Counted from the stretch's first letter, positions 45,056 to 54,443 are shown. The stretch is DNA of 64,000 nucleotides from Bradyrhizobium sp. 149 (GCF_023073915.1 NZ_JADPKK010000002.1:1-64000), one strand, 5' to 3'. Made by a program: numbers and translations. Notes: a model not told the origin generated them from the letters alone.

Positions 45056-46261
45056 ATGGAAAAGGGCATTTTTGCACGGCTCAAGGTTCTGGATTGCGCG
45101 AGCTTCATCGCAGCGCCTGCGGCCGCGACCGTGCTGTCGGATTTCGGCGCCGACGTCGTCAAGATCGAACCGCCCGGCGCCGGCGATCCCTACCGCAATC
45201 TGCCCAACATTCCGGGCTATCCGACCAGCGAGCACAATTTCGCCTGGCTGCTGGAGGCCCGCAACAAGAAGAGCATCGCGCTCGACCTCACAAAGCCGGA
45301 AGCGCAGGCCGTGCTCTACAAGCTCGTGGGAGAGGCCGATGTCTTCATCACCAACATGCCGCCGCCGGTGCGCGCCAAGCTCGGCATCACCTATGACCAC
45401 CTCGCCCATCTCAACGACCGGCTGATCTACGCCTCCTTCACCGGCTATGGCGAGAAGGGCGAAGAGGCCAACAAGCCCGGCTTCGACAGCAACGCCTATT
45501 GGGCACGCTCCGGTCTGATGGACCTCGTCCGCGCCGACACCAACACGACGCCGGCCCGCTCGGTCGCCGGCATGGGCGACCATCCCTGCGCCATGGCGTT
45601 CTACGGTGCCATCGTCACCGCGCTATATCAGCGCGAGAAGACCGGCAAGGGCTCGCATGTCGCCTCCAATCTGATGGCGAACGGCGTGTGGGCTGCGAGC
45701 GTTCTGGCGCAGGCAAAGCTCTGCGGCGCCAAATTCGGCGAGCGGCGACCGCGCGAGCGCGCGCTGAACGCGGTGGCCAACCACTATCAGTGCAAGGACG
45801 GCCGCTGGCTGATCCTGTCGCTGCTGAGCGAGGAGAAGCAGTTTCCGACGCTGGCCAGGTGTCTGGGCCGCGAGGACCTCATCACCGATCCGCGGTTCGC
45901 CACCAAACCCGACCGCCACGCCCGCTCCGTCGAGCTGATCAAGATCTTTGACGAAACCTTTGCGACCAAGGATCTCGCCGAATGGCGCAAGATCCTCGAC
46001 GGCAACGGGCTGGTGTTCGGCATCGTCGGCATTCTGGACGACATTCCGAACGACAAGCAGATGCTCGACAACGAGGTGCTGGTGCCGTTCGAGAACGACA
46101 CCATGCTCACCATCTCCAGCCCGATCTGGATCGACGGCGCCAAGAAAGTGCAGCCGCGCAAGCCGCCCGGCGTCGGCGAGCACAGTGACGAGATTTTGCG
46201 TAGCGCGGGATACGACGAGGCCGCGATCAAGCAGCTGCGGTCGAAGGGGGCTGTTGGCTAG
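45056..46261 (+). CDS. CaiB/BaiF family CoA-transferase
   Basis: A 401-residue family III CoA-transferase distinct from that at 27641. Motifs: LKVLDCASFIAAPAAATVLSD near the N-terminus, ADVVKIEPPGAGD, NKKSIALDL and the probable catalytic Asp in GMGDHPCAMAF. It follows putA by 112 bases but has no obvious link to proline catabolism. A glutathione transferase gene lies downstream past a repeat. The acid activated is unknown. Confidence 0.86.
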   Translation: MEKGIFARLKVLDCASFIAAPAAATVLSDFGADVVKIEPPGAGDPYRNLPNIPGYPTSEHNFAWLLEARNKKSIALDLTKPEAQAVLYKLVGEADVFITNMPPPVRAKLGITYDHLAHLNDRLIYASFTGYGEKGEEANKPGFDSNAYWARSGLMDLVRADTNTTPARSVAGMGDHPCAMAFYGAIVTALYQREKTGKGSHVASNLMANGVWAASVLAQAKLCGAKFGERRPRERALNAVANHYQCKDGRWLILSLLSEEKQFPTLARCLGREDLITDPRFATKPDRHARSVELIKIFDETFATKDLAEWRKILDGNGLVFGIVGILDDIPNDKQMLDNEVLVPFENDTMLTISSPIWIDGAKKVQPRKPPGVGEHSDEILRSAGYDEAAIKQLRSKGAVG

Positions 46262-46290
46262 GTGAGCACGCTGACACTCCATACTCCCGT

Positions 46291-46412
46291 GTCGTCCCGG
46301 CGAAGGCCGGGACCCATATCCCAGAGAGGAAGTTGTCGGACGAGGCTGATAACTCCAAGTCTTCACCAAACCACGTTCGGTGGTTATGGATCCCGGCCTT
46401 CGCCGGGACGAC
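46291..46412. repeat. Inverted repeat, GTCGTCCCGGCGAAGGCCGG family
   Basis: The left arm GTCGTCCCGGCGAAGGCCGG (46291-46310) is the inverted repeat of CCGGCCTTCGCCGGGACGAC (46393-46412), each also an internal hairpin. This is a widespread alphaproteobacterial intergenic element and a further repeat family in the window. Confidence 0.8.
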
Positions 46413-46465
46413 GTTGGGGAAATAGATCGATCAACATCAGCAAATGACCATCACCGCGAGGTCCC

Positions 46466-47113
46466 ATGCCCAGCTACCGCCTGCACTACTTCCCCGAATC
46501 CGGCAACAGCTACAAGCTGGCGCTGATGCTGACGCTTTGCGGCGAGAGGTTCGAGCCGGTCTGGACCGACTTTGCCGGCGGTATCACGCGCACGCCGGAA
46601 TGGCGCAAGAGCGTGAACGAGATGGGCGAAATTCCCGTTCTCGAAGTCGACGGTGTGAAGATGACGCAGACTGCGCCCCTCCTGCTCAAGCTTGCCGAGC
46701 AGTTCGGGCAGTTCGGCGCCGAGACGGCGGAGGAAAAATTCGAGCTGCTGCGCTGGCTGTTCTGGGACAACCACAAGCTCACCGGCTACATGGCGACCTA
46801 CCGCTTCATGCGCGCCTTCACGCAAAACAACGATCCGCAGGTGCTGAAGCACTTCCGGCGGCGGCTCGAGGATTTCCTCGGCATTCTCGACGGCCATCTT
46901 CAGCACAATGAATTCGCGATCGGCACCAGGCCTACCGTCGCCGATATCTCGATGATGGCCTATCTGCACTATCCGAGCGACGAGCACGGTTTTGATTTCA
47001 GGGCGAGCTATCCCGCGATCCACGCTTGGCTCGGCCGCATGGCCGCACTCCCGCGCTGGCAGCCGGCCTACGAGCTGCTGCCCGGCAAGCGGATGACGAA
47101 TTACGCGAAGTGA
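46466..47113 (+). CDS. Glutathione S-transferase family protein
   Basis: A 215-residue protein with a thioredoxin-like N-terminal domain (1-80: LHYFPESGNSYKLALML, MGEIPVLEVDG, TQTAPLLLKLAEQ) and an all-helical C-terminal domain with the capping motif TVADISMMAYL. The Ser/Asn pair in SGNSYK may activate glutathione in place of Tyr/Cys. The substrate is unknown. Start ATG 46466 has a weak upstream purine run (CGCGAGG). It lies downstream of the CoA-transferase, separated by the repeat. Confidence 0.85.
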   Translation: MPSYRLHYFPESGNSYKLALMLTLCGERFEPVWTDFAGGITRTPEWRKSVNEMGEIPVLEVDGVKMTQTAPLLLKLAEQFGQFGAETAEEKFELLRWLFWDNHKLTGYMATYRFMRAFTQNNDPQVLKHFRRRLEDFLGILDGHLQHNEFAIGTRPTVADISMMAYLHYPSDEHGFDFRASYPAIHAWLGRMAALPRWQPAYELLPGKRMTNYAK

Positions 47114-47122
47114 AGGCGCCGG

Positions 47123-47287
47123 CTACTTCAACGCCAGCCAGCCGAGCGTGAACAAAATCCCGCCGACGATGACGACGACCGCGACCGCCGAGGTGCTGAC
47201 GCGGATGCTGCCGGTGACCTGCTTGGCTTCTTCATTCTGCGCGATCTCGCGATTGCGCTCCTTGTTGGCTTCACTGGAGTCCGTCAT
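47123..47287 (-). CDS. Small single-pass membrane protein
   Basis: A 54-residue protein: hydrophilic, glutamate/asparagine-rich N-terminus (MTDSSEANKERNRE), then one membrane helix (about residues 29-51, VSTSAVAVVVIVGGILFTLGW). No homologue is known to me. The ATG at 47285-47287 fits its length and topology better than a longer reading. It follows the CxxCH gene by 26 bases on the same strand. Confidence 0.55.
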   Translation of the reverse strand: MTDSSEANKERNREIAQNEEAKQVTGSIRVSTSAVAVVVIVGGILFTLGWLALK

Positions 47288-47313
47288 GGTCGTCCAAACC
47301 GGTTGGAGATAGC

Positions 47314-48876
47314 CTAACGCGTCTTGATGAAGCACATGCCGATGCGGCGCGAGGCCGCGGCAGCCTGACAGGTCAGACCTTTAGCACAGCTCCATGACGT
47401 AAAACTCCTGTCAGCCGATCCCGATCCCGCATTTTCCAGGGAACAATGCGCGCCCCAGCCGTCCTGATATTCGGTCCCCGCCAGCTCATTGCCGCCGCGG
47501 GTCTGCGGACGGCTGGCAAACCCGCGGGAGAAATCGGGACGTTTGCCCGCGGCAATCGCGGTCAGAATGTCGCGGCGGCGGACCTGGTCGCCAAGAAAAT
47601 GCGGCGAGGCCGGTACAATCGTGGCGTTGGACGGCTTGTCCGCGAGCCAATCGACGCCGGGGAAATGAAAGCCGCCGATGCCGCGGGTCTGGTGGCAGCC
47701 GGCACAGGTGATGTCGTTGAGGCGGCGCTGGAAGCCCGCGACCGAGCGGACGTTCTGCAGGTCGATGCCGCGCGCAGCCGCCTGCTTCAGTGCACCAACC
47801 ACGTCATTGTCGGTGAAGACAGGCTCGCCTTTGCCCTCTTCCTTGCCTTCTTGGCTGCCTTCCCCCTGCATCATGCCGAACTCCGGCTGCAACGCCGAAG
47901 CATCGAGGCCGGCGGGTGTCGGCACCACCGCAGCCTTGGCCAGGAATTTCTCCGGGATCAGCACTGTGCCGCGGTCGAAGTCGCGAAGATGATCGGGCGC
48001 GAGCAGCCAATCCCGGAAGTCGCGCCGGAGATCATTGTCGGCGAGAATGCGGTCGCGGTCGATCTGGTTCTCCAGCGTCGATTCCTCGAACGTCTTCGAA
48101 GCGGTGTCGTACTTGAACACCTTGAGCAGATAGTCGGAGCGGAAATCGTGCAGTGCCGATTTCGCCGCAACCGAGATCTGGATGTTGGTCTCGACGCGAT
48201 CGAGCATCGCATCGTAAGGATAGAAGTCGCCGCCGATCAGCCCCTGCCAGTCACCATTGCCGAGCCAGCGTCGCGCAACCTCGGCGCAGGTGACCGGCTT
48301 GCCGTTCCCGTCCATCTGGCGCGCGTCCCGCGCCTTCATCACCAGATTGAGGGTCATCGGCAGCCGCGTCGCTGTCGTGCCGCCGTCCGGCTTGGTCTCG
48401 AAACGCGCGAGACGATAGATCAGGCGGATCTCGCCGCATGACTCTTCCGACACATAGGCGCGGTCCATGCGGTTGACGATGCCGACCAGCACGAAGCGGG
48501 TGTCGCGGGATTTCAGATTGGCCCGATCGAACAATTGCACGTCAAAGCCTTCGCCGACGCCGATGGTCTCGGTCGGATATGCTGCTCTCTGCCGGGCGAC
48601 GTAGCTGTCGATCTCCGCGTCGATCGCGATAGGAATTTCCTTGAGCTGCGACAACCACGCGAACATCAGATCGGTCGTCAGCGGAAAGTTCGCGTTCCGC
48701 TCCGGCCACAACAGGCGCGAGATCGTGAATGCGTCGCGCTGGTCGAGCTCGCGCAGGAGATCGGGGTCGGTGATCGTCGTGCCGCGCGCCAGTTGCGAGT
48801 TCTCCGCGGCCAATACCGACACGATGCCGCCGAGAAATACGACGGCAGCAACGAGAATTCGCAACGCGCGGCTCAT
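47314..48876 (-). CDS. Exported single-heme c-type protein of unknown function
   Basis: A 520-residue protein with a signal peptide (residues 1-23) and one heme-binding motif, Cys391-x2-Cys394-His395 (DITCAGCHQTRG), followed by GFHFPGVDW. The N-terminal 300 residues have no familiar motif but include RFVLVGIVNRMDRA and CGEIRLIYRLARFETK. A charged low-complexity insertion (GEGSQEGKEEGKGE, about 345-358) interrupts the region before the heme. The C-terminus has four more cysteines (WGAHCSLEN, SWSCAKGLTC, GMCFIKTR), likely disulfides. I know the architecture only as a hypothetical; a periplasmic redox role is inferred. Confidence 0.68.
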   Translation of the reverse strand: MSRALRILVAAVVFLGGIVSVLAAENSQLARGTTITDPDLLRELDQRDAFTISRLLWPERNANFPLTTDLMFAWLSQLKEIPIAIDAEIDSYVARQRAAYPTETIGVGEGFDVQLFDRANLKSRDTRFVLVGIVNRMDRAYVSEESCGEIRLIYRLARFETKPDGGTTATRLPMTLNLVMKARDARQMDGNGKPVTCAEVARRWLGNGDWQGLIGGDFYPYDAMLDRVETNIQISVAAKSALHDFRSDYLLKVFKYDTASKTFEESTLENQIDRDRILADNDLRRDFRDWLLAPDHLRDFDRGTVLIPEKFLAKAAVVPTPAGLDASALQPEFGMMQGEGSQEGKEEGKGEPVFTDNDVVGALKQAAARGIDLQNVRSVAGFQRRLNDITCAGCHQTRGIGGFHFPGVDWLADKPSNATIVPASPHFLGDQVRRRDILTAIAAGKRPDFSRGFASRPQTRGGNELAGTEYQDGWGAHCSLENAGSGSADRSFTSWSCAKGLTCQAAAASRRIGMCFIKTR

Positions 48877-48917
48877 GCCTTAGGTAACACCGCACAGGCA
48901 GGGCTATTCAAGCAAAA

Positions 48918-48945
48918 AGGCGCTTCACCTGGTGGTGAAGCGCCT
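48918..48945 (-). terminator. Strong intrinsic terminator
   Basis: A perfect 12-bp stem AGGCGCTTCACC/GGTGAAGCGCCT around a four-base loop. On the minus strand it lies 25 bases after the stop at 48970 and is followed at once by TTTTTGC, so it ends the 48970-49965 gene. Confidence 0.88.
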
Positions 48946-48969
48946 CTTCGGAAGTGGGGTATGAGCGGC

Positions 48970-49965
48970 TCAGCGCGCGACGATCAGGCCCTTGCTGGTA
49001 ACGACCACCCAGCGGCCGTCCTGTCGGCGGATCGCATCCACACGGCCGACGCCCGGGATGGGGTCGCCGGCATAGACCTCATAGAGGCCACCGCGGCCCT
49101 CGACCAGTGCGCCGCCGTTGGAGACGTCGCGCAGCACCCAGCCTTCGACGGTCGGTAGCCGGCCGACCTCGGACTTGGGTGCCGCGGGCGCCGGCGCAGC
49201 TGCGGCGGTCGCAACCTGGGTCGGCGCGATCGAGCCGGTGGTCTCCCTGGCGGGCACGGCGGCGGCTGCGGCCGGGGCGGGCGCCGCCGGCGGGGTGGCA
49301 CGGAGCTTGTCGACGGTTTCGGACAGCTTTGCGATTTTGGCCATCGGCTCGGCCTGCGCCTTCTCGAGCTTGTCGAGGCGGTCGTTGGTCCGGTTGAACT
49401 GGCCGAGGCCGGTCTTGGAGGTGTGCTCGACATTCGCCTTCAGTGCGACGACATCGGCGTCGATCCGGGCGACCGAGGATTCCAGCGCGCTGGTGCTGGT
49501 ATCGGCGCCCTGTGCCGGCGCGGGGGCTGCGAAGTGCATCATGCCGGCGGTCGCGAGCGCGCCGCTGATGGCGCCGACACTGGCGGCAATCGCCACCACC
49601 GCGGCCATCGCCGACAGGCGGCGCTTGCCGCCGGTCTCGCGCGGCTGGTCCGCCTTCACATGGGGCGCGAACTCCTCACCGTCCCAGGACCACTCCGCGG
49701 GTGCCATGACGATGAGCTTGCCGGGCTTTGGCTCGGATTTGGTCTCGGCTTGGGGCTCAACCTTGGCTTCGAACTTGGGCACCTCGATCCGCGGCGGCTC
49801 GATCTTGATCGGATCGGGCTTCGGGGGCGCCTCGTGGTCAGGGGCAATCGAAGGAGCCTCGATTCCTGCAGCCTCGACGGACTGCGGCGCGGTCGCGGCG
49901 GCTTCAACGACGCTCGTCTGCTCACCGGTCGTTTGGGCAGCCTGCTCAGCCATTGGTTCGCTCAC
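48970..49965 (-). CDS. Single-pass membrane protein of unknown function
   Basis: A 331-residue protein. Residues 1-115 are acidic/proline-rich and cytoplasmic with the motif MAPAEWSWDGEEFAPH; one membrane helix spans about 120-145; residues 155-205 are coiled-coil-like (VARIDADVVALKANVEH, RLDKLEKAQ); an Ala/Pro linker follows; the C-terminal ~65 residues form a small beta domain (LPTVEGWVLRDVSNGGALVE, GVGRVDAIRRQDGRW), like proteins that link membrane and peptidoglycan. No function is assigned. It has its own strong terminator, so it is probably monocistronic. Confidence 0.68.
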   Translation of the reverse strand: MSEPMAEQAAQTTGEQTSVVEAAATAPQSVEAAGIEAPSIAPDHEAPPKPDPIKIEPPRIEVPKFEAKVEPQAETKSEPKPGKLIVMAPAEWSWDGEEFAPHVKADQPRETGGKRRLSAMAAVVAIAASVGAISGALATAGMMHFAAPAPAQGADTSTSALESSVARIDADVVALKANVEHTSKTGLGQFNRTNDRLDKLEKAQAEPMAKIAKLSETVDKLRATPPAAPAPAAAAAVPARETTGSIAPTQVATAAAAPAPAAPKSEVGRLPTVEGWVLRDVSNGGALVEGRGGLYEVYAGDPIPGVGRVDAIRRQDGRWVVVTSKGLIVAR

Positions 49966-50229
49966 AGTTCGAATACTCCACTCTGGATTGACCTTTTGGT
50001 AACTTTCATTGCTTGCGAAATCCTTACTTCGGGACCCGCTTACCGAAATTTTAGGGAGTCATCCGGGGCCGAATTGGGCCGGGAACGTGGAACCGGTGTG
50101 GCGGGTATGAAACAATTTGTAACCGGGCGAAGATGAACGGCCGCGCAACGGACGCCACAAACGCTGCGCTGCCTCCGCGTGGTCAACGACGTGCGTGGAT
50201 GGCGCCCGCGCCGTCCACATCACTGGCCG

Positions 50230-50727
50230 TCACATCACCACCGGCGCATCCGGCAGCTCGTTCGGGTGCGTATCCTGCGGCGGGAAATGCCGCGCCAGTT
50301 CCTGCGACACGGCCTCGATGCCGCCGATCACGCCGCGCTCGAACTGCCCCGACCTGAACTCGGCCTCCATCGCCCGGCAGATCTGTTCCCAACGCCCGGC
50401 ACCGACCTTTGCGTCGATGCCGCGATCGGCGACGATCTCGACGTCGCGGTCGGCGAGCAGGAGATAGATCAGGACCCCGTTGTTGTGCGCGGTGTCCCAG
50501 ATGCGCAGATGCGAGAAGACGTCGAGCGCGCGCTCGCGCGCCGGCTCGTTGCGAAACAACGGCCCGCCATCGAGCGCGCCTTCCACCACGAAGCGGACCT
50601 GCCCGGAATGGCTGGCTTCGCCGCGCTTGATCGCCTGCTCGATGCGGTCGAGCACGCTTTTCGGAAACGCCCGCTTGGCACGCCAATGATGCTGGAGCAG
50701 ATGTCGGGTGACGCGCTTGATGCTCAT
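50230..50727 (-). CDS. TPM domain protein
   Basis: A 165-residue soluble protein with a TPM (TLP18.3/Psb32/MOLO-1) domain: QVRFVVEGALDGGPL, ALDVFSHLRIWDTAHNNGVL split over strand and helix, then LADRDVEIVADRGI. TPM domains of this kind occur beside lemA in many bacteria. It starts 3 bases after the YgcG-like gene ends, so the three genes lemA, ygcG-like and TPM form an operon. Role unknown; linked elsewhere to membrane repair or phosphatase-like activity. Confidence 0.78.
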   Translation of the reverse strand: MSIKRVTRHLLQHHWRAKRAFPKSVLDRIEQAIKRGEASHSGQVRFVVEGALDGGPLFRNEPARERALDVFSHLRIWDTAHNNGVLIYLLLADRDVEIVADRGIDAKVGAGRWEQICRAMEAEFRSGQFERGVIGGIEAVSQELARHFPPQDTHPNELPDAPVVM

Positions 50728-50730
50728 GAC

Positions 50731-51609
50731 CTACCAGCTCCCCGAGGCGCCGCCGCCGCCAAAACTGCCGCCACCGCCACTGAAGCCGCCGCTCGACGAC
50801 GATCCGCTGCTCCAGCCGCCGGATGAGGAGCCGCTCGACCACGAGCGGCCGCGCGAGGTTCCCGTACCCGATCCCGCACCAAACAGATCGGCGATAAACG
50901 TCAGGACAGCGCCGAGCACGCCGACGCCCAGACCGATGACAGCGGAGCCGATCACGAACCAGGCGAGGACACCAACGATCGCTCCGGTTATCCCCGAACC
51001 GAACAGCCGCCCGAATAGACGGCGCAGCATCCCGCCCACGACCAGCGGCCCGAACAGAACAAAGTAAAAAAGCGGCTCGATGTCATTCCAGTCGCCGAAA
51101 TTCACGCTACGCGAGGGCGTCGGCAACGGCTCGCCGTCGATAACGCGGATCATGCGATCGATGCCCGCGGCGATGCCGCCGGCGAAATCGCCGCTCCTGA
51201 ATTTCGGCGTGATGGCCTCGTCGATGATGCGCCGCGAGGTGACGTCGGTGAGCGCGCCCTCGAGCCCGTAGCCGACCTCGATGCGCAGATGCCGGTCGTT
51301 CTTGGCGACGACAAGGATGGCACCGTCGTCGACCTTCTTGCGCCCGATCTTCCAGGCCTCCGCAACGCGGATCGCGAACTGCTCGATCGTCTCCGGATCC
51401 GTCGTCGGCACGATCAGGACGGCGACTTGGCTGCCCTTGCGCGTCTCGAAGTCCTGCAGTTTTTGCGACAGCGCAGCGATGTCGCTGCTGGAGAGCGTGC
51501 CGGTCTGATCGACCACGCGGCCGGTCAGTTGCGGCACGGCGACATCGGCTGAGGCGGCGAACGGCCATATCAGCGCAAGCGCGAGCAGGAGGGCCTTGGC
51601 GGCACGCAT
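50731..51609 (-). CDS. YgcG-like TPM domain membrane protein
   Basis: A 292-residue protein with a signal peptide (1-21, ending ASA), a periplasmic TPM domain (about 28-160: LTGRVVDQTGTLSSSDIAAL, VGYGLEGALTD, GIAAGIDRMIRV), two or three membrane helices (about 180-240) and a long Gly/Ser/Trp-rich C-terminal tail ending GGGGASGSW. This is the standard layout of YgcG/Rho-family LemA partners. It starts 15 bases after lemA stops. Confidence 0.86.
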   Translation of the reverse strand: MRAAKALLLALALIWPFAASADVAVPQLTGRVVDQTGTLSSSDIAALSQKLQDFETRKGSQVAVLIVPTTDPETIEQFAIRVAEAWKIGRKKVDDGAILVVAKNDRHLRIEVGYGLEGALTDVTSRRIIDEAITPKFRSGDFAGGIAAGIDRMIRVIDGEPLPTPSRSVNFGDWNDIEPLFYFVLFGPLVVGGMLRRLFGRLFGSGITGAIVGVLAWFVIGSAVIGLGVGVLGAVLTFIADLFGAGSGTGTSRGRSWSSGSSSGGWSSGSSSSGGFSGGGGSFGGGGASGSW

Positions 51610-51624
51610 CGGGGCCGAGCGCCC

Positions 51625-52233
51625 TTACTTCGACGGCGCGGGCGCAGGATTGAAATCGACCTTCGGTGCGGTCGAGATTTCCTTCTCGTTGTCAACCGAG
51701 AAGTTCGGCTTCTCCTTGTATCCGAACATCATCGCAGTGAGATTGCTCGGGAACGAGCGAATGGTGACGTTATACTCCTGTACCGCCTTGATGTAGCGGT
51801 TGCGTGCCACCGTGATACGGTTCTCGGTGCCTTCGAGCTGCGACATCAAATCCTTGAACAGTGCATCCGACTTGAGCTGCGGGTAGTTTTCGGTGACCAC
51901 CAGCAGCCGCGACAACGCGCCGGAGAGCTCGCCCTGGGCTGCCTGGAATTTCTGGAATGCGGCGGGATCGTTCAGCACCTCGGGTGTCGCCTGGATGCTG
52001 CCGACCTTGGCCCGGGCATTGGTGACGCCGAGCAGCACGTCCTTCTCCTGCTGCGCAAAACCCTTCACCGAGTTGACGAGGTTGGGCACGAGATCGGCGC
52101 GGCGCTGGTACTGGTTCACGACCTCGGACCAGTTGCCCTTGATCTGCTCGTCCTCGCTCTGGATCGCGTTGTAGCCGCAATTGGTGAGGCTCAGCGAGGC
52201 CAGCGCCGCCAGCACGGTCAGGATCTTGCGCAT
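51625..52233 (-). CDS. lemA: LemA family protein
   Basis: A 202-residue LemA protein. The N-terminal segment MRKILTVLAALASLSLTNCGYN resembles a lipoprotein signal with Cys19, though its lipobox (LTNC) is imperfect. The helical LemA domain has NWSEVVNQYQRRADLVPNLV and LSRLLVVTENYPQLKSD. The ATG at 52231-52233 is used. It leads the lemA-ygcG-TPM operon; such operons are thought to act at the envelope, but no precise role is established. Confidence 0.88.
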   Translation of the reverse strand: MRKILTVLAALASLSLTNCGYNAIQSEDEQIKGNWSEVVNQYQRRADLVPNLVNSVKGFAQQEKDVLLGVTNARAKVGSIQATPEVLNDPAAFQKFQAAQGELSGALSRLLVVTENYPQLKSDALFKDLMSQLEGTENRITVARNRYIKAVQEYNVTIRSFPSNLTAMMFGYKEKPNFSVDNEKEISTAPKVDFNPAPAPSK

Positions 52234-52419
52234 CAAATTTCTCCCGATGGAATCTGGCGCAAACTATCAGATTGCACGCGTGAGATGCCAGACATCTTGC
52301 GAGCAAGCTGAGGCCTGCGAAAAGCAGCCGATCTACGCAAGCCTCTTGCTTAATCCCGGCTGTAATAGTCAACTCCAGGAAACAATAGCACCAAGATGGA
52401 AGCGCCAAGGGGGAACGCG

Positions 52420-53274
52420 ATGACCTCGTTCGAGACCATTCTCGTGGAGAGGCCGGAGCCGGCGATTACCCGGATCGTGATGAACCGGCCCGACGCGCGC
52501 AACGCGCAGAACCTGCAAATGACCTACGATCTCAACGCCGCCTTCGACGCAGCGGTGCAGGACGATACGGTCAAGGTGATCATTCTGGCTGGCAAGGGCC
52601 CGCACTTCTCCTCCGGCCATGATTTGCGCCCCGGCGGCAAGAATGAAGCAGGCGTCGATTTTCCGCCGATCGGAAATTGGGGCGGCTTCCCTGAACCAAA
52701 CGCCCATGGCCGCTTCGCGCGCGAGCAGGAGATCTATCTCCAGATCACGCGGCGCTGGCGCAACCTCGCCAAGCCGACTATTGCCGAGGTGCACGGCAAG
52801 TGCATCGCCGGCGGCCTGATGCTGGCCTGGGCCTGCGATCTCATCGTCGCCAGTGACGATGCGCAGTTCTGCGATCCCGTGGTCACCATGGGCGTCTGCG
52901 GCGTCGAATGGTTCGTGCATCCCTGGGAGCTCGGCCCGCGCAAGGCCAAGGAGTTTCTGTTCACCGCCGACAGCTGGAGCGCGCAGGAGGCGCACCAGCT
53001 CGGCATGGTCAACCAGATCGTGCCGCGCGCGGAGCTGTCGGCCGCCGTGCTGGCGCTGGCGCACAAAATCGCATCCAAACCGTCCTTTGCGCTCAAGCTG
53101 ACCAAGGAGGCGGTGAATCGTTCGGTCGACGTGATGGGGCAGCCGGCCGCAATCGACCAGGCCTTCGCGCTGCATCAGCTTTGTCACGCGCATAATCTTC
53201 AGGAGTTCGGCATGATCGTCGATCCATCCGGCCTGCACCCGTCCGTGCGCAAGCCGCCGACGGCCGCGGAGTAG
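52420..53274 (+). CDS. Enoyl-CoA hydratase/isomerase-like (crotonase) protein
   Basis: A 284-residue crotonase-fold protein. The CoA/oxyanion-hole segments are present: FSSGHDLRPGG and IAEVHGKCIAGGLMLAWACD. The two hydratase glutamates (Glu144 and Glu164 in rat crotonase) are replaced, the first by Met in GGLMLAW and the second by Val in CDPVVTMG. It therefore cannot hydrate by the standard mechanism and may be an isomerase, thioesterase, lyase or other crotonase variant. ATG 52420 follows AAGGGGGAA. Two acyl-CoA dehydrogenase genes follow, the first after 5 bases, so all three act in one pathway. Confidence 0.82.
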   Translation: MTSFETILVERPEPAITRIVMNRPDARNAQNLQMTYDLNAAFDAAVQDDTVKVIILAGKGPHFSSGHDLRPGGKNEAGVDFPPIGNWGGFPEPNAHGRFAREQEIYLQITRRWRNLAKPTIAEVHGKCIAGGLMLAWACDLIVASDDAQFCDPVVTMGVCGVEWFVHPWELGPRKAKEFLFTADSWSAQEAHQLGMVNQIVPRAELSAAVLALAHKIASKPSFALKLTKEAVNRSVDVMGQPAAIDQAFALHQLCHAHNLQEFGMIVDPSGLHPSVRKPPTAAE

Positions 53275-53279
53275 ACACG

Positions 53280-54428
53280 ATGGATCTCAATCTCACCGAC
53301 GAGCAACGCCTGCTGCGCGAGAGCGCGGAACGCTTCGTGGCCGAAAGTTACGATGCCGATCACCGCCGCAAGATGGCGAACGATCCGCTCGGCTTCAGCC
53401 CGACGGTGTGGAAGCAATTCGCCGAGCTCGGCTGGCTGGCCTTGCCGATCGCGGAAGAGTTTGGCGGGCTCGGCGGCAGCGCGGTCGAGATCGGCATTTT
53501 GATGGAAGCCTTCGGCCGCGGACTGGTGTCGGAGCCGTATATCGCAACGGTCGTGCTCGGCGCAGCACTGGTCGAGCGATGCGGCAGCACTGCGCAGAAG
53601 CAGGCAATCCTGCCGAAGATCGCCGAGGGATCGGTGAAGCTTGCTCTGGCGCATTCCGAGCGCGCAGCGCGGTTCGATCTTGCCAAGGTCGCGACCATCG
53701 CCAACAAGACGGCGCAGGGCTGGCGGCTCTCCGGCAGCAAGATTGCGGTACTCGACGGCCACGCCGCCGATGAAATCATCGTCTCCGCGCATATCCGCGA
53801 TCAGCGGGGGGCATCGGGGCGGATCGGTCTCTTCCTCGTATCGGCGCAGACGCCGAGCCTCGTGATCAGCGACTATGTGCGCCTCGGCGGCGGCCGCTCC
53901 TGCAACATCGAACTGTCGGACGTATTTCTGCCGGAAGCTGCCTTGCTCGGTGACGGACACGACGCGCTGCCCGCGATCGAATGGGCGATCGACCGCGCCA
54001 TGGCCGCGCTCGGCGCCGAGGCGGTCGGCATCATGCAGGTGCTGCTGGACACCACGCTGGAGTACACGAAAATCCGCAAGCAGTTCGGCCGGCCCCTTTC
54101 GGCCAACCAGGTGATCCGCCACCGTCTCGCCGACATGGCGGTACAGGTCGACGAGGCGCGCTCGATAGCGTTGCGCGCCGCGCTGAAGGTCGACGCGGAG
54201 CCTGTCCAACGCGCGCGGGCCGCGTCGGGCGCCAAGGCAAAGATCGGCAGATCTGCGCGCTTCGTCGGCGAGCAGTCGATCCAGCTCCATGGCGGCATGG
54301 GCGTCACCGAGGAGCTCGAGGTCGGCGCCTATTTCAAGCGGCTGGTCGCATTCGATACGTTGTTCGGCGGCAGCGCGCATCATTATGACCGCCACGCCCG
54401 GCTTGGCCGCACCACCGTGCCTGCCTGA
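53280..54428 (+). CDS. Acyl-CoA dehydrogenase, probable small subunit of a heteromer
   Basis: A 382-residue ACAD-fold protein. N-terminal helices begin LNLTDEQRLLRESAERF; ACAD features include FGRPLSANQVIRHRLADM and QLHGGMGVTEELEVGAYF. The C-terminal catalytic segment lacks Glu (FDTLFGGSAHHY), and the FAD-binding beta-domain motif is weak, as in the non-catalytic partners of heteromeric ACADs such as pimeloyl-CoA dehydrogenase PimD/PimC or mycobacterial FadE28/FadE29. The large-subunit-like gene follows 15 bases on. Product is inferred from this pairing. Confidence 0.8.
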   Translation: MDLNLTDEQRLLRESAERFVAESYDADHRRKMANDPLGFSPTVWKQFAELGWLALPIAEEFGGLGGSAVEIGILMEAFGRGLVSEPYIATVVLGAALVERCGSTAQKQAILPKIAEGSVKLALAHSERAARFDLAKVATIANKTAQGWRLSGSKIAVLDGHAADEIIVSAHIRDQRGASGRIGLFLVSAQTPSLVISDYVRLGGGRSCNIELSDVFLPEAALLGDGHDALPAIEWAIDRAMAALGAEAVGIMQVLLDTTLEYTKIRKQFGRPLSANQVIRHRLADMAVQVDEARSIALRAALKVDAEPVQRARAASGAKAKIGRSARFVGEQSIQLHGGMGVTEELEVGAYFKRLVAFDTLFGGSAHHYDRHARLGRTTVPA

Positions 54429-54443
54429 CACGAGGAGCGCATC

